Source: Gemmatimonadaceae bacterium
GTDB taxonomy: Bacteria; Gemmatimonadota; Gemmatimonadetes; Gemmatimonadales; Gemmatimonadaceae
Length of the DNA stretch: 64,000 nucleotides
Direction of reading: 5' to 3'
Assembly (NCBI GenBank): GCA_035606695.1
Contig: DATNEW010000001.1
Location: 1 to 64,000, forward strand
Shown here: piece after piece, positions 51,142 through 60,126 of the stretch
Numbering within the stretch: position 1 is the first letter of the stretch
Layout: every line of letters starts with the position of its first letter
Made by a program: the position numbers and the translations under genes
The notes under the pieces: model-generated
Databases searched by the model: none
The model's input: the letters and a program-made list of their open reading frames with translations, nothing else
Told to the model about the DNA's origin: nothing

Positions 51142-53124
51142 GTGCGCAAGTCGGTTCTGTTTCTCGCGACGATCGCCAGTGCGTCTGGCGCGCAAGCGTC
51201 GCACGCTCCATTCACCACCGCGCACGGCGATTGGCCGAGCTATGCCGGCGACACGCGTGGAACGCGATATTCGCCGCTCGATCAAATCTCCGAGGCGAAC
51301 TTCGGATCGCTCGAGATCGCGTGGCGGTTCAAGACCGATTCCCTCGGCACGCGTCCCGAGTACAAGCTCGAAGGGACACCGCTGGTAATCGGTGGGGTGC
51401 TGTACGCGACAGGCGGGACGGGCCGTGCGGTGGTGTCGCTCGACGCGGCGACCGGGGCCGTGAAATGGATCCATCGCGAAGACGAAGGCGCACGCGGCGC
51501 CGCCGCGCCGCGCCAGCTGTCCGGCCGCGGGCTCGCGTACTGGACCGACGGACGCGCCGAGCGAATTCTCTACGTCACGCCCGGCTATCGGTTGATCGCC
51601 CTCGACGCGAAAACCGGAGCCGTGATTCGGGGATTTGGCGACAACGGCGCCGTGGATCTCAAGACGGACGCCGACCAGACGATCATGCCAGATCTCATCA
51701 CGGGGGAGATCGGGTTTCAGGGGGCGCCCGTGGTCGGCGGCGACGTCGTCGTGATCGGGGCGGCCTTCAGGGAAGGCACCGCGCCCAGGAGTTTCAAGAA
51801 CAATAAAGGCTACATTCGCGGCTTCGACGTGCGCACCGGCAAGCGGCTCTGGACCTTTCACACGATTCCGCAAAAGGGCGAGCCGGGGTACGACACGTGG
51901 CTGAACGGGTCCGCCGAGTACACCGGCAATACCGGCGTCTGGTCGCAGGTGACCGTCGACGAGGAGCTCGGCCTGGTCTACCTGCCGGTCGAGTCGCCGA
52001 CCGGCGACTACTACGGCGGGCATCGTCCGGGAAACAACCTGTATGGCGAGAGCCTCGTCTGCCTCGATCTTCGCACGGGTTTAAAGAAGTGGCATTATCA
52101 AATTGTGCATCATCCGATCTGGGACTTCGATCTGCCCGCCGCGCCCATTCTCGCCGACATTCGCGTCGGCGGGCGCCTGGTGAAAGCGGTGGCCGAGCCA
52201 ACCAAGCAAGGCATTCTCTACGTCTTCGATCGCGTCACGGGCAAACCCGTCTGGCCGATCGGGGAGAAACCGGTCGAGAAGGGCGACGTGCCCGGCGAAT
52301 GGTACTCGCCCACCCAGCCCATTCCGACCAAGCCCGCCGCGTATGCCAGAAACGGCACGTCCGTCGACGATCTGATCGACTTCACACCCGAGTTGCGCGC
52401 GCAGGCCACCGCGATCGCGTCGCACTACAAGCTCGGGCCCATCTTCACGCCGCCCGTCGCGAGCAAAGCCGACGGCCCGTTCGGCACGCTCGCGCGCGGA
52501 CCGACGAATGGCGGATCGAACTGGCCAGGCGGCGCCTTCGATCCCGAGACGCACACGTTCTACGTCGCGTCGTCGAACGCCGCGGCCGTGGTGCTCGGAC
52601 TCGTGCAGCCAATGAAGGATCGTTCGGACATGGACTGGATCGCGGGGAGCGCCGCACCAGGCGGTCGCGCGCTCGGCGGTGGCTTGTCCGTGCAGGGATT
52701 ACCACTGTTCAAGCCGCCGTACGGAACGATGACGGCTATCGATCTCGATCGCGGCGACATCAAATGGCAAGTGCCGCACGGCGAGACGCCGGATGCCGTT
52801 CGCAATAGCGACGCGCTCAAAGGCCTCGCCATTCCGCGCACCGGCCAAGCGGGTTTCACGGTGGGCACGCTCGTGACCAAGACGCTGGTCATCGCGGGCG
52901 ATGCGCAGGTGACCGCGCCGCCGGGCCGGACGCGCGGAGCCATGCTGCGCGCGTACGACAAGGCGACGGGCGCGGAAGTCGGATCGGTGCTCCTGCCCGC
53001 ACCCGTGAGCGCGTCACCGATGACGTATGCCGTCGGCGGAACGCAATACATCGTCGTCGCGGTGAGCGGCGGACCCTTTTCCGGCGAGTATGTCGCGCTG
53101 CGTCTGCCGGCGGGACCACGCTGA
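51142..53124 (+). CDS. PQQ-dependent dehydrogenase
   Basis: A 660-residue exported beta-propeller enzyme from GTG 51142 (VRKSVLFLATIASAS, signal near 1-20); GGAG lies 11 bases upstream. The propeller repeats and W-type motifs are visible (WPSYAGDTRGTRYSPLDQI, GAVKWIHRE, GKRLWTFHTI, GLKKWHYQIVHHPIWDFD). The HHPIWDFD segment is characteristic of PQQ sugar/alcohol dehydrogenases. It has no haem domain of its own; electrons probably pass to the cytochrome c encoded next. The substrate is unknown. The frame upstream to 50854 is noncoding. Confidence 0.9.
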   Translation: MRKSVLFLATIASASGAQASHAPFTTAHGDWPSYAGDTRGTRYSPLDQISEANFGSLEIAWRFKTDSLGTRPEYKLEGTPLVIGGVLYATGGTGRAVVSLDAATGAVKWIHREDEGARGAAAPRQLSGRGLAYWTDGRAERILYVTPGYRLIALDAKTGAVIRGFGDNGAVDLKTDADQTIMPDLITGEIGFQGAPVVGGDVVVIGAAFREGTAPRSFKNNKGYIRGFDVRTGKRLWTFHTIPQKGEPGYDTWLNGSAEYTGNTGVWSQVTVDEELGLVYLPVESPTGDYYGGHRPGNNLYGESLVCLDLRTGLKKWHYQIVHHPIWDFDLPAAPILADIRVGGRLVKAVAEPTKQGILYVFDRVTGKPVWPIGEKPVEKGDVPGEWYSPTQPIPTKPAAYARNGTSVDDLIDFTPELRAQATAIASHYKLGPIFTPPVASKADGPFGTLARGPTNGGSNWPGGAFDPETHTFYVASSNAAAVVLGLVQPMKDRSDMDWIAGSAAPGGRALGGGLSVQGLPLFKPPYGTMTAIDLDRGDIKWQVPHGETPDAVRNSDALKGLAIPRTGQAGFTVGTLVTKTLVIAGDAQVTAPPGRTRGAMLRAYDKATGAEVGSVLLPAPVSASPMTYAVGGTQYIVVAVSGGPFSGEYVALRLPAGPR

Positions 53125-53564
53125 TGCCGCGACTGCGTTTCGTGATGCCGCTTGCGATCCTTCCAATGGCCGCGGCGCTCGCCGCGTCGCATTCGCGCTC
53201 GCCACATTCGACGACGCGCACCGTGTGGGACAGCGTGTACACGATGAATCAGGCGGCGCGCGGCGAGACGGCGTACGCCAGGTCATGCGCCCGCTGCCAC
53301 GGCGCGTCGTTGAGCGGCGGCGATCAGTCGCCGCCGCTGTCCGGCGGCGCGTTTTTAGGAAACTGGAATGGAACGCCGTTGAGCGATCTCCAGACGCGCA
53401 TCCTGACGACGATGCCCTCCGACAGCATCGGCATCTACAAGCGCGAGCTGGTTACCGACGTCATCGCGTATCTACTAAAGTCAAACGGCTTCCCCGCCGG
53501 CGCCGCCGAGCTGTCGCCGTTGCCGGATTCGCTCAAGGACATCACGCTTCGAACGAGCCGCTGA
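53124..53564 (+). CDS. Small periplasmic cytochrome c
   Basis: A 146-residue exported class I cytochrome with signal peptide (about 1-21), haem site CARCH at 55-59 and a distal Met in TTMPSDS near 110. Its ATG overlaps the stop of the PQQ dehydrogenase (TGATG), so it is the likely electron acceptor of that enzyme. A 7-bp repeat array follows its stop. Confidence 0.9.
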   Translation: MPRLRFVMPLAILPMAAALAASHSRSPHSTTRTVWDSVYTMNQAARGETAYARSCARCHGASLSGGDQSPPLSGGAFLGNWNGTPLSDLQTRILTTMPSDSIGIYKRELVTDVIAYLLKSNGFPAGAAELSPLPDSLKDITLRTSR

Positions 53565-53594
53565 CGCCCAGCGCCCAGCGCCCAACGCCCATCG
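53565..53594. repeat. 7-bp tandem repeat between convergent genes
   Basis: CGCCCAG, CGCCCAG, CGCCCAA and CGCCCAT fill the whole space between the cytochrome c stop and the dnaJ stop. The same unit on the other strand (GGGCGAT) is repeated at 60071-60096 near ybaB. Confidence 0.75.
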
Positions 53595-54746
53595 CTAATA
53601 CTTCAGCCCACTCGCCTCCGCGAACTCGCGCATCGCCTTTTCCTGCTCTTCCGTGAGCTTGTCCGGCACGTCGACCTGTACTTCGACGATCAAATCGCCG
53701 GTGCGATCGTCTTTCTTGATTCCCTGCCCGGGAACGCGAAGCCGCTTTCCACTCGGCGTACCGGGCGGAATTCGAATCGTGACTTTCTTTCCGTCGAGCG
53801 TCTTCACGCTGATCTTCGAGCCCAACGTCGCCTGCGCGATGTTGATCTTCACCGGCGCGACGACGTCGAGCCCTTCGCGCCGGAAGAACCGATCCGTCTC
53901 GACCTGAAACGTGATCAGCAGATCGCCCGCCGGCCCGTTGTGCGTGCCGCGTCCGCCCTGTCCTTTCAGCCGAATCTTCGTACCGGTGTCCACGCCCGCC
54001 GGAACCGTGATCATCATCTTTTTGCGAACACGAACTTCGCCCGCGCCGCCGCACGACGGACACTTCTCGCTCGGAATCGTCCCTTTGCCCAGACACATCG
54101 GGCACGGGCGCTGTACGGCGAATCCGCCCTGACCAAACGAAATCGTGCCGCGGCCCTGACACTCGGGGCACGTCTGAATCTTCGCGCCGGCGGCCGCGCC
54201 GCTGCCATGACACGTCGCGCATTCCTCGTTGACCTCGAGCTCGATCGGCACCTTGCCGCCCATCGCCGCCACGCGAAACGGCACCTGAAGCTGCGCTTCG
54301 ACGTCGGCGCCGCGTTCGGGACCGCGCGCACGCGCGCCACCGCGCCCACCGCCGCCGAACATCGAGCTGAATAGGTCGCCCAATCCACCCAGTCCGACAT
54401 CGCCAAGATCCTCGAAGTGGAAACTGGCGCCGCCGGGTCCACCCGGCGCGCCGCCGAACGGCGCGCCAGCGGGGCCACCCTGCGGACGACGAGCGCCGGC
54501 GCCACCACCGAAGCCACCGAACGCACCGAGTTGGCGCATCTGGTCGTATTGTTTGCGCTTGTCAGCATCGCCCAGGACCTGATACGCCTCCGAGATCTCC
54601 TTGAAGCGCTCGGCGGCCTTGGGATCGTTCGGGTTTTTGTCCGGGTGATGCTTCGCGGCGAGCTTCCGATACGCCTTCTTGATCTCGTCCTGCGTCGCCG
54701 ACGCCGGAACTCCGATGACGGTGTAGTAATCCTTCGTCTGGGCCAT
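53595..54746 (-). CDS. dnaJ: Chaperone protein DnaJ
   Basis: A 383-residue class A J-protein: J domain with HPD at 34-36, Gly/Phe-rich region (about 75-140), four CxxCxGxG zinc motifs ([32 protein letters not shown]) and two substrate-binding C-terminal domains. It stimulates DnaK ATPase together with GrpE encoded just upstream on the same strand. The 79-bp gap to grpE contains one copy of a 46-bp repeat. No dnaK is in the window. Confidence 0.96.
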   Translation of the reverse strand: MAQTKDYYTVIGVPASATQDEIKKAYRKLAAKHHPDKNPNDPKAAERFKEISEAYQVLGDADKRKQYDQMRQLGAFGGFGGGAGARRPQGGPAGAPFGGAPGGPGGASFHFEDLGDVGLGGLGDLFSSMFGGGGRGGARARGPERGADVEAQLQVPFRVAAMGGKVPIELEVNEECATCHGSGAAAGAKIQTCPECQGRGTISFGQGGFAVQRPCPMCLGKGTIPSEKCPSCGGAGEVRVRKKMMITVPAGVDTGTKIRLKGQGGRGTHNGPAGDLLITFQVETDRFFRREGLDVVAPVKINIAQATLGSKISVKTLDGKKVTIRIPPGTPSGKRLRVPGQGIKKDDRTGDLIVEVQVDVPDKLTEEQEKAMREFAEASGLKY

Positions 54747-54757
54747 ATCGTGGCTAA

Positions 54758-54803
54758 AGATTGTTCCTCGCTCCGGCGCTGCGCACGTGCGCTCGGAATT
54801 TCG
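54758..54803. repeat. 46-bp dispersed repeat, copy 1 (dnaJ leader)
   Basis: The stretch starting AGATTGTTCCTCGCTCCGG and ending CGGAATTTCG matches 56792-56837 at about 40 of 46 positions. It lies 11 bp upstream of the dnaJ start in the grpE-dnaJ gap. Confidence 0.75.
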
Positions 54804-54825
54804 AATTCACCCCCTCACTACGTGG

Positions 54826-55404
54826 TCAGCCGTTCCACTGCTTCACGACGACGCGTGCGGGACGAAGGAGCTGCCCGTTGAATCGGTAGCCGACCTGGTA
54901 CACGCGAGAGACGACGTGGTCGTCCTCGGGTGAGAGCGCGGGCTCCGTCGCCACCGCCTCCGAAGTCTGTGGATCGAACGATTGGTTGACTGGGTCAACC
55001 AATTCCATCCCCGCGCTCGTGAGTGCCTTCTGCAGCTTCTTCTCGACCATGTCGACACCCTGATGCAGCGTCGTCGCATCGGTCGTCGCCGGATCGATGT
55101 GCGCGAAGCGCGCGAGATCGTCGAGCCCATCGAGCAGCTGGCGTACGAGATCGGCCTGTGCACGGGCCGACAAATCCGCCCGCTCGCGCGCCGTGCGCTT
55201 GCGGAAGTTGTCGTACTCGGCGGCGAGCCGGAGATACTTGTCCTGCATCTCGGCGAAGCGCCGATCGGCCGACGACGAGCCAATGCCGAGGTCGTCCTCG
55301 GCGTTGACGCCGCTGCTGCCCGCCCCGCGCTCGAAGGTGTCTTCGCTACTCGGGCCGCCGTCGGCGGCGCCTGGATCGAAATCGTCGTTTTCGCGTGGTT
55401 CCAT
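54826..55404 (-). CDS. grpE: Nucleotide exchange factor GrpE
   Basis: A 192-residue protein: an acidic, disordered N-terminus (about 1-48), a long helix (RRFAEMQDKYLRLAAEYDNFRKR in outline, 48-80) and a C-terminal beta domain with GMELVDPVNQSFDPQ and the end VYQVGYRFNGQLLRPARVVV. It exchanges ADP for ATP on DnaK. It is upstream of dnaJ on the same strand. No CIRCE element is visible in the 131-bp gap upstream, so HrcA control is not supported. Confidence 0.94.
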   Translation of the reverse strand: MEPRENDDFDPGAADGGPSSEDTFERGAGSSGVNAEDDLGIGSSSADRRFAEMQDKYLRLAAEYDNFRKRTARERADLSARAQADLVRQLLDGLDDLARFAHIDPATTDATTLHQGVDMVEKKLQKALTSAGMELVDPVNQSFDPQTSEAVATEPALSPEDDHVVSRVYQVGYRFNGQLLRPARVVVKQWNG

Positions 55405-55535
55405 AGGGATAGAAAGGTTGCCGCTACGGCCTTACGGTGCAACGGCTAGACCACCCGATCTCTGCCTGAACGGCAGCGCCGTTTTCAACGCGCCCGCAAC
55501 TGAAAGAGCCGGGCGGCAAGCGCCGGGATCGCCGC

Positions 55536-56789
55536 TCACGGCGCCAATTGCCGCCGCAGCAGTTCCATGGTCCACTGCGCCGAGCGCTGGCGAATCTCAT
55601 CGCGATCGCCCCAAAGGTTCAATTGCTTCGCCGTCACGGTGCCCTCGACGTCCGCGCCGATCCACACGGTGCCGACGGGCTTCTCCGGCGTGCCGCCACC
55701 CGGACCGGCGACGCCGGTGATACCCAAACCGACGTTCGCCTTCGCCACGGCGCGCGCGGCCGTCGCCATGTGTCGCACGACTTCTTCACTCACGGCGCCG
55801 TGCTCGCGCAGTACCGAGTCTTCGACACCGAGCAGGTCGCGCTTGATGTCGTTGTGATACGCGATCACGCCACCGCGGACGACGTCGCTCGAGCCGGGAA
55901 TCGCCGTCAACCGCGCGCCGAGCAGGCCGCCCGTGCAACTCTCGGCGACAGCGAGCGTGAGGCCTCGGCGTCGGAGCATCTCGAGCACGATGGCCGCGAG
56001 ATCGGCGTCGTCTTCGCCGTAGATCGCGTCGCCGACGTGGGACCGAAGTCGTGAGGCCGCGGTCTCGAGGGTTGCATCCGCGCGGTCGGCGGGCAGATCG
56101 CGCACCGTCAGACGAAGGTCGACGCCGGCGATCGACGGCAGATACGCGAGCGAGACGCCCGCGAGCGGTCCGCCGTCCATGGCCTCGATGCGATCGGCGA
56201 GCAGCGATTCACCGATGCCGGTCGTGCGCAGGGTGAGGGACCGAACGACGGTACCGGTCGTGTATCGCTCGCGCAGGCGCGGGACGATCGTGTCGGCGAG
56301 CATGCCGCGCATCTCACGCGGCACGCCGGGCAGCATGGCGACCCACCGGCCGCGATCGTCCTCGAGCCAAATGCCAGGCGCGGAGCCGTGATTGTTGGTG
56401 AGCTTCACGGCGCCGTCGGGGATCATCGCCTGATTTCGATTCGACGCCGGCAGCGGCGCGTTGAAGCGTTTGCGCCAGCGCTCTTCCATCCACGCAACGT
56501 GCGCTTCGTCGAGATGCATGGCGCGGCCGAAGATCGCGGCGATCGACGGCTTGGTGAGATCGTCGGACGTGGGCCCGAGGCCGCCCGTCGTGATCACGGC
56601 GCCGGTGCGATCGAGCGCGTCGCGAACGGCGCGCGCGATGTCGGCGGCATCGTCGCCGACTGAGGTACGCTGTGCGATGCGCAATCCAATGGTTGCCAGC
56701 TCGCGGGCCGCATGCGCGCCGTTGGTGTCTACGGTGAAGCCGAGCAGCAATTCGTCACCGATTGTTACTAATTCAACGGCCGTTATCAC
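55536..56789 (-). CDS. cinA: CinA-family protein (NMN deamidase / competence-damage inducible)
   Basis: A 417-residue two-domain protein. The N-terminal MoaB-like COG1058 domain has TIGDELLLGFTVDTNGAH and TTGGLGPTSDDLTK. The C-terminal deamidase domain has AVAESCTGGLLGARLTAIPG and GVIAYHNDIKRDLLGV. The deamidase half salvages nicotinamide mononucleotide. The start is GTG 56789, with AGGA from the upstream repeat nine bases before it. Length and domain order are normal. Confidence 0.93.
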   Translation of the reverse strand: MITAVELVTIGDELLLGFTVDTNGAHAARELATIGLRIAQRTSVGDDAADIARAVRDALDRTGAVITTGGLGPTSDDLTKPSIAAIFGRAMHLDEAHVAWMEERWRKRFNAPLPASNRNQAMIPDGAVKLTNNHGSAPGIWLEDDRGRWVAMLPGVPREMRGMLADTIVPRLRERYTTGTVVRSLTLRTTGIGESLLADRIEAMDGGPLAGVSLAYLPSIAGVDLRLTVRDLPADRADATLETAASRLRSHVGDAIYGEDDADLAAIVLEMLRRRGLTLAVAESCTGGLLGARLTAIPGSSDVVRGGVIAYHNDIKRDLLGVEDSVLREHGAVSEEVVRHMATAARAVAKANVGLGITGVAGPGGGTPEKPVGTVWIGADVEGTVTAKQLNLWGDRDEIRQRSAQWTMELLRRQLAP

Positions 56790-56791
56790 CG

Positions 56792-56837
56792 AGATTGTTC
56801 CTCACTGCGGCGCTTCGCACCTCCGCTCGGAATTCCG
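56792..56837. repeat. 46-bp dispersed repeat, copy 2 (cinA leader)
   Basis: AGATTGTTCCTCACTGCGG...CGGAATTCCG matches the copy before dnaJ (54758-54803). It ends two bases from the cinA start codon and, read on the minus strand, supplies the GAGGA that looks like its ribosome site. It also lies close to the pgsA stop. Confidence 0.75.
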
Positions 56838-56841
56838 CGGT

Positions 56842-57480
56842 TCACGATCTGTGATTTCCCGTCGCGAACACACCACGGAAATCACGCAGATAGATCACGA
56901 GCGAGTAGATCGTGAGGAACACCGCGCCGCACATCACGAGTGTGCCGACGGTCCCGTTGAACATCGCGAACGCGCGCCATGCCGACTGATTCTCCCAGTG
57001 CCGCTCCGCGGCCAGCGTCGTCGCCCAGAACCAGCAGTACGCCGAGCCTTGCCAGAAGAGCTGGAGACCGGTCTTCCATTTGGCGGGACCGATCGCGGAG
57101 ATCACCACGCCGCGCCGCGCCGCCGCCTGGCGATACACGGTCATGAATACCTCGCGGCCCAGCACCACGATCACGATCCAGAGGGGCAGCGCGATCGGCC
57201 CGATCGGTGTGATGAAGGGAAAGCGCGGCGCGAGCAGGTACATCGCGATCAACGTCCCGACGAGCAGCGCCTTGTCGGCGAACGGATCGAGCAGCCGGCC
57301 GAGGTCCGTTTCTTCCTTGCGCGAGCGAGCGAGATAGCCGTCGATGTAATCGGTGATCGCCGCGAGCACGAACAACACGAACGCGCACAGCCTGAGCCCC
57401 GATGAGTTGGAGAACGGCAGAATCGCGATAGCCGGCGTCGCGACGATGCGGGCGATTGTCAGTGCGTTCGGAAGATTCAT
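56842..57480 (-). CDS. pgsA: CDP-diacylglycerol--glycerol-3-phosphate 3-phosphatidyltransferase
   Basis: A 212-residue membrane CDP-alcohol phosphatidyltransferase with the full signature: Asp44, Asp47, Gly48, Ala51, Arg52, Gly61, Asp65 and Asp69 (DYIDGYLARS...GRLLDPFADK). About five to six membrane segments. It makes phosphatidylglycerol phosphate, the first step to PG and cardiolipin. PgsA is preferred over other family members because of the N-terminus MNLPNALTIARI. Confidence 0.9.
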   Translation of the reverse strand: MNLPNALTIARIVATPAIAILPFSNSSGLRLCAFVLFVLAAITDYIDGYLARSRKEETDLGRLLDPFADKALLVGTLIAMYLLAPRFPFITPIGPIALPLWIVIVVLGREVFMTVYRQAAARRGVVISAIGPAKWKTGLQLFWQGSAYCWFWATTLAAERHWENQSAWRAFAMFNGTVGTLVMCGAVFLTIYSLVIYLRDFRGVFATGNHRS

Positions 57481-57490
57481 CCGCCGGCCG

Positions 57491-57541
57491 TAGGGATTCT
57501 TCGATTCCCTGTGCGTTGCTCAGGGTCGCTCAGGGTGACAA
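57491..57541 (-). repeat. Degenerate arm of the TGTCATCC family
   Basis: GGGATTCTTCGATTCCCTGT...CGCTCAGGGTGACA lies in the gap between pgsA and mglA and reads on the minus strand as a decayed TGTCACCCTGAGCG arm with an internal duplication of the CTCAGGGT part. Confidence 0.55.
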
Positions 57542-57547
57542 GCTACC

Positions 57548-58225
<678 letters not shown>

Positions 58226-58237
58226 GGCTGTGATCCT

Positions 58238-58720
58238 CTACTGAAACAGCTTGTCGATCTCGTCGTCCGCGCCGGCGAGAACATTGGGATGGGTGTCCGT
58301 CTTCGCGCGCGCGAACACCTTGTCGAAGAGCTGCGTCAGCTCCGTGACGATGGCCTTCATCTTGAGACGGACGAGTCCGAGCGTCGTGCGATTGTCGAAC
58401 AGCACGACGAGAATCACGCGCCGCGCGATGTCGGCGAGGTACATCGACTCCTTTTCGCCCTGGTGAAAGAGCGATTGGAAATCATTCTCGCCGATGAGTT
58501 TCGCCAGCTGGTCGTTGGCGCTGAAGTCGGCGGCGGTCAGCGTGGCGAATGCCGTGGGGTCGAAGTTCGGCCGCTCCCCGACCGTCGCGACGAGCTGCCC
58601 GGTGCGATCGACGAGCAACGCCGAGCGCGCGTTGGAGTCGGCGAGAAATCGCTCCAACGCGCTCGTGATCGCGCCAAAATCATCTTCGGTGAACGACCAA
58701 CTTGCTGCACCAACCGGCAT
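58238..58720 (-). CDS. mglB: Roadblock/LC7 protein MglB (MglA GTPase-activating protein)
   Basis: A 160-residue Roadblock/LC7-fold protein: helix ALERFLADSNARSALLVDRTGQLVA in outline, then TLTAADFSANDQLAKLI and strand RVILVVLFDNRTTLGLVRLKM. MglB dimers activate MglA GTP hydrolysis at the opposite pole. It lies directly upstream of mglA on the minus strand. No gliding motor gene is in the window. Confidence 0.93.
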   Translation of the reverse strand: MPVGAASWSFTEDDFGAITSALERFLADSNARSALLVDRTGQLVATVGERPNFDPTAFATLTAADFSANDQLAKLIGENDFQSLFHQGEKESMYLADIARRVILVVLFDNRTTLGLVRLKMKAIVTELTQLFDKVFARAKTDTHPNVLAGADDEIDKLFQ

Positions 58721-58765
58721 CGCGTGTCCTTGTGCCCGAAGTTCTCGCTGACGTGCTACTGGCTG

Positions 58766-59062
58766 CTACAGGCCGTGAGCGTCCAACCTCGCCTGCATCC
58801 GGCGCAGGAGGCGCTCGGCCCGGCGTCTCAACGCGGGCTCGCGTTCCCAGCCGAGATAGTCCGTGAGTATACGCGCGCTGTCGAGCCCCGGTTGACCCGC
58901 CAGGTGGCCGAGTGCGGCCAGACGCTTGAGCGGACGAGGACTGAACAGTTCACGACGGGAGCGGCGAATCTGTGTGCTCCAGACCACGGCCCCTAATACT
59001 AGACCGCCAAGGAAGCCGGCGGTCACGGCGGCAGACGCCGTGGCTACGCGGCGGCCGCTCAC
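58766..59062 (-). CDS. Small single-helix membrane protein
   Basis: A 98-residue protein with one membrane segment (about 10-30, GFLGGLVLGAVVW) and a basic cytosolic tail (RLLRRMQARLDAHGL). It overlaps the recR stop by four bases, so it is translationally coupled to recR, and it precedes mglB. No family recognised. A link to polarity or to recombination is only positional. Confidence 0.65.
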   Translation of the reverse strand: MSGRRVATASAAVTAGFLGGLVLGAVVWSTQIRRSRRELFSPRPLKRLAALGHLAGQPGLDSARILTDYLGWEREPALRRRAERLLRRMQARLDAHGL

Positions 59063-59646
59063 ATTGCCCTCCGTGCCGCCAGCGCCTGGGCGATCGTGAC
59101 GCCGTCGGCATACTCGAGGTCACCGCCGACCGGCAGACCGCGGGCGATGCGCGACACGGTCACGCCGCGCGGCGCGAGTTGCCCCTGAACGAAAAGCGCT
59201 GTGGCCTCGCCTTCGAGGCTTGGATTGGTCGCGATGATCACCTCACGAACGTCGCCGGAATTCACGCGCTCGAGCAATGCGTTCACCGTGAGGTCGTCGG
59301 GCCCGACGCCGTCGAGCGGCGAAAGCCGTCCGCCCAGCACGTGGTATGAACCACGGAACTCGCCGGCCCGTTCGATGGCGCCGATGTCGGATGCCTGCTC
59401 GACGACGCAGATGGTCGTGTCGTCGCGGCGCGGATCGCGGCAGATCGCGCACAGCTCGTCTTCGGTGAGATTGAAGCAACGCGTGCACGGCCGAATGCGT
59501 TCGCCGAGTGTGAGGAGCGCCTGCGCGAGTCGCTTGCTCTGGTCCGTCGGCTGGCGCAGCAAGTGATACGTGAGTCGAAGCGCCGTCTTCCGGCCGATGC
59601 CCGGTAGCCGCGACAACTCGGTGGCGAGATCATCGATCGCGGACAT
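59059..59646 (-). CDS. recR: Recombination mediator RecR
   Basis: A 195-residue protein: helix-hairpin-helix LSRLPGIGRKTALRL, a four-cysteine zinc module CTRCFNL...CAICRD (near 55-75) and a Toprim domain with VVEQASDIGAIER and TNPSLEGEATALF. With RecF/RecO it loads RecA at gaps. I start at ATG 59646; a TTG at 59649 is adjacent. It lies downstream of ybaB, as in the common dnaX-ybaB-recR order. Confidence 0.95.
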   Translation of the reverse strand: MSAIDDLATELSRLPGIGRKTALRLTYHLLRQPTDQSKRLAQALLTLGERIRPCTRCFNLTEDELCAICRDPRRDDTTICVVEQASDIGAIERAGEFRGSYHVLGGRLSPLDGVGPDDLTVNALLERVNSGDVREVIIATNPSLEGEATALFVQGQLAPRGVTVSRIARGLPVGGDLEYADGVTIAQALAARRAM

Positions 59647-59737
59647 CAACTGCGCCGTGACATGCCGAATTGCGAGCGAAGGCGCGAGCGAAGGCGCGAG
59701 CGATGCGCAGCGCCGCGGCGAGCAACCATGGTCAAGA

Positions 59738-60055
59738 TCAAAACGGCAGTTTGAATGGGAGATTCAACCCGCCGGTGAGTTTGCCCATCTGCTCCTGCGC
59801 GGCGGTCTGGGCCTTCTGCTGCGCGTCGGACACGGCGACGACCAGCAGGTCCTCGAGCATCTCGATGTCGGCCGGATTCACGACGCTCGCATCGAGCTTG
59901 ATCTTCTTGATCTTGCCCGTGCCGGTGACGTCGGCGGTGACCATGCCGCCGCCGGCCGATCCGCTCACGGTGATCTGCTCGAGCTCTTCCTGAATCTTCT
60001 GGAACTTGCCCTGCATCTCCTGCGCTTGTTGCAGGATTTTCATGAAATCTGGCAT
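59738..60055 (-). CDS. YbaB/EbfC-family nucleoid-associated protein
   Basis: A 105-residue protein of the YbaB/EbfC family: MPDFMKILQQAQEMQGKFQK, VSGSAGGGMVTADVTGTGKI and VVAVSDAQQKAQ give the usual helix-strand-helix tweezer. Family proteins bind DNA as dimers. The dnaX-ybaB-recR gene order is conserved in many bacteria and is kept here. A 7-bp GGGCGAT repeat lies in the gap to dnaX, and a 12-bp GCGAGCGAAGGC repeat in the gap to recR. Confidence 0.93.
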   Translation of the reverse strand: MPDFMKILQQAQEMQGKFQKIQEELEQITVSGSAGGGMVTADVTGTGKIKKIKLDASVVNPADIEMLEDLLVVAVSDAQQKAQTAAQEQMGKLTGGLNLPFKLPF

Positions 60056-60070
60056 GCGGGAAAGTTAGTT

Positions 60071-60096
60071 GGGCGATGGGCGGTGGGCGATGGGCG
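60071..60096. repeat. 7-bp tandem repeat GGGCGAT
   Basis: GGGCGAT, GGGCGGT, GGGCGAT and a partial GGGCG lie in the ybaB-dnaX gap. The unit is the complement of the CGCCCAT/CGCCCAG units at 53565-53594. Confidence 0.7.
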
Positions 60097-60126
60097 TGAA
60101 GCAACGCACCGCCGCTCCGCGCAGCG

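Noticed and set aside
55405-55535. CIRCE element expected before grpE-dnaJ
   Set aside because: No TTAGCACTC-N9-GAGTGCTAA-like repeat is present; only weak short pairings were found.
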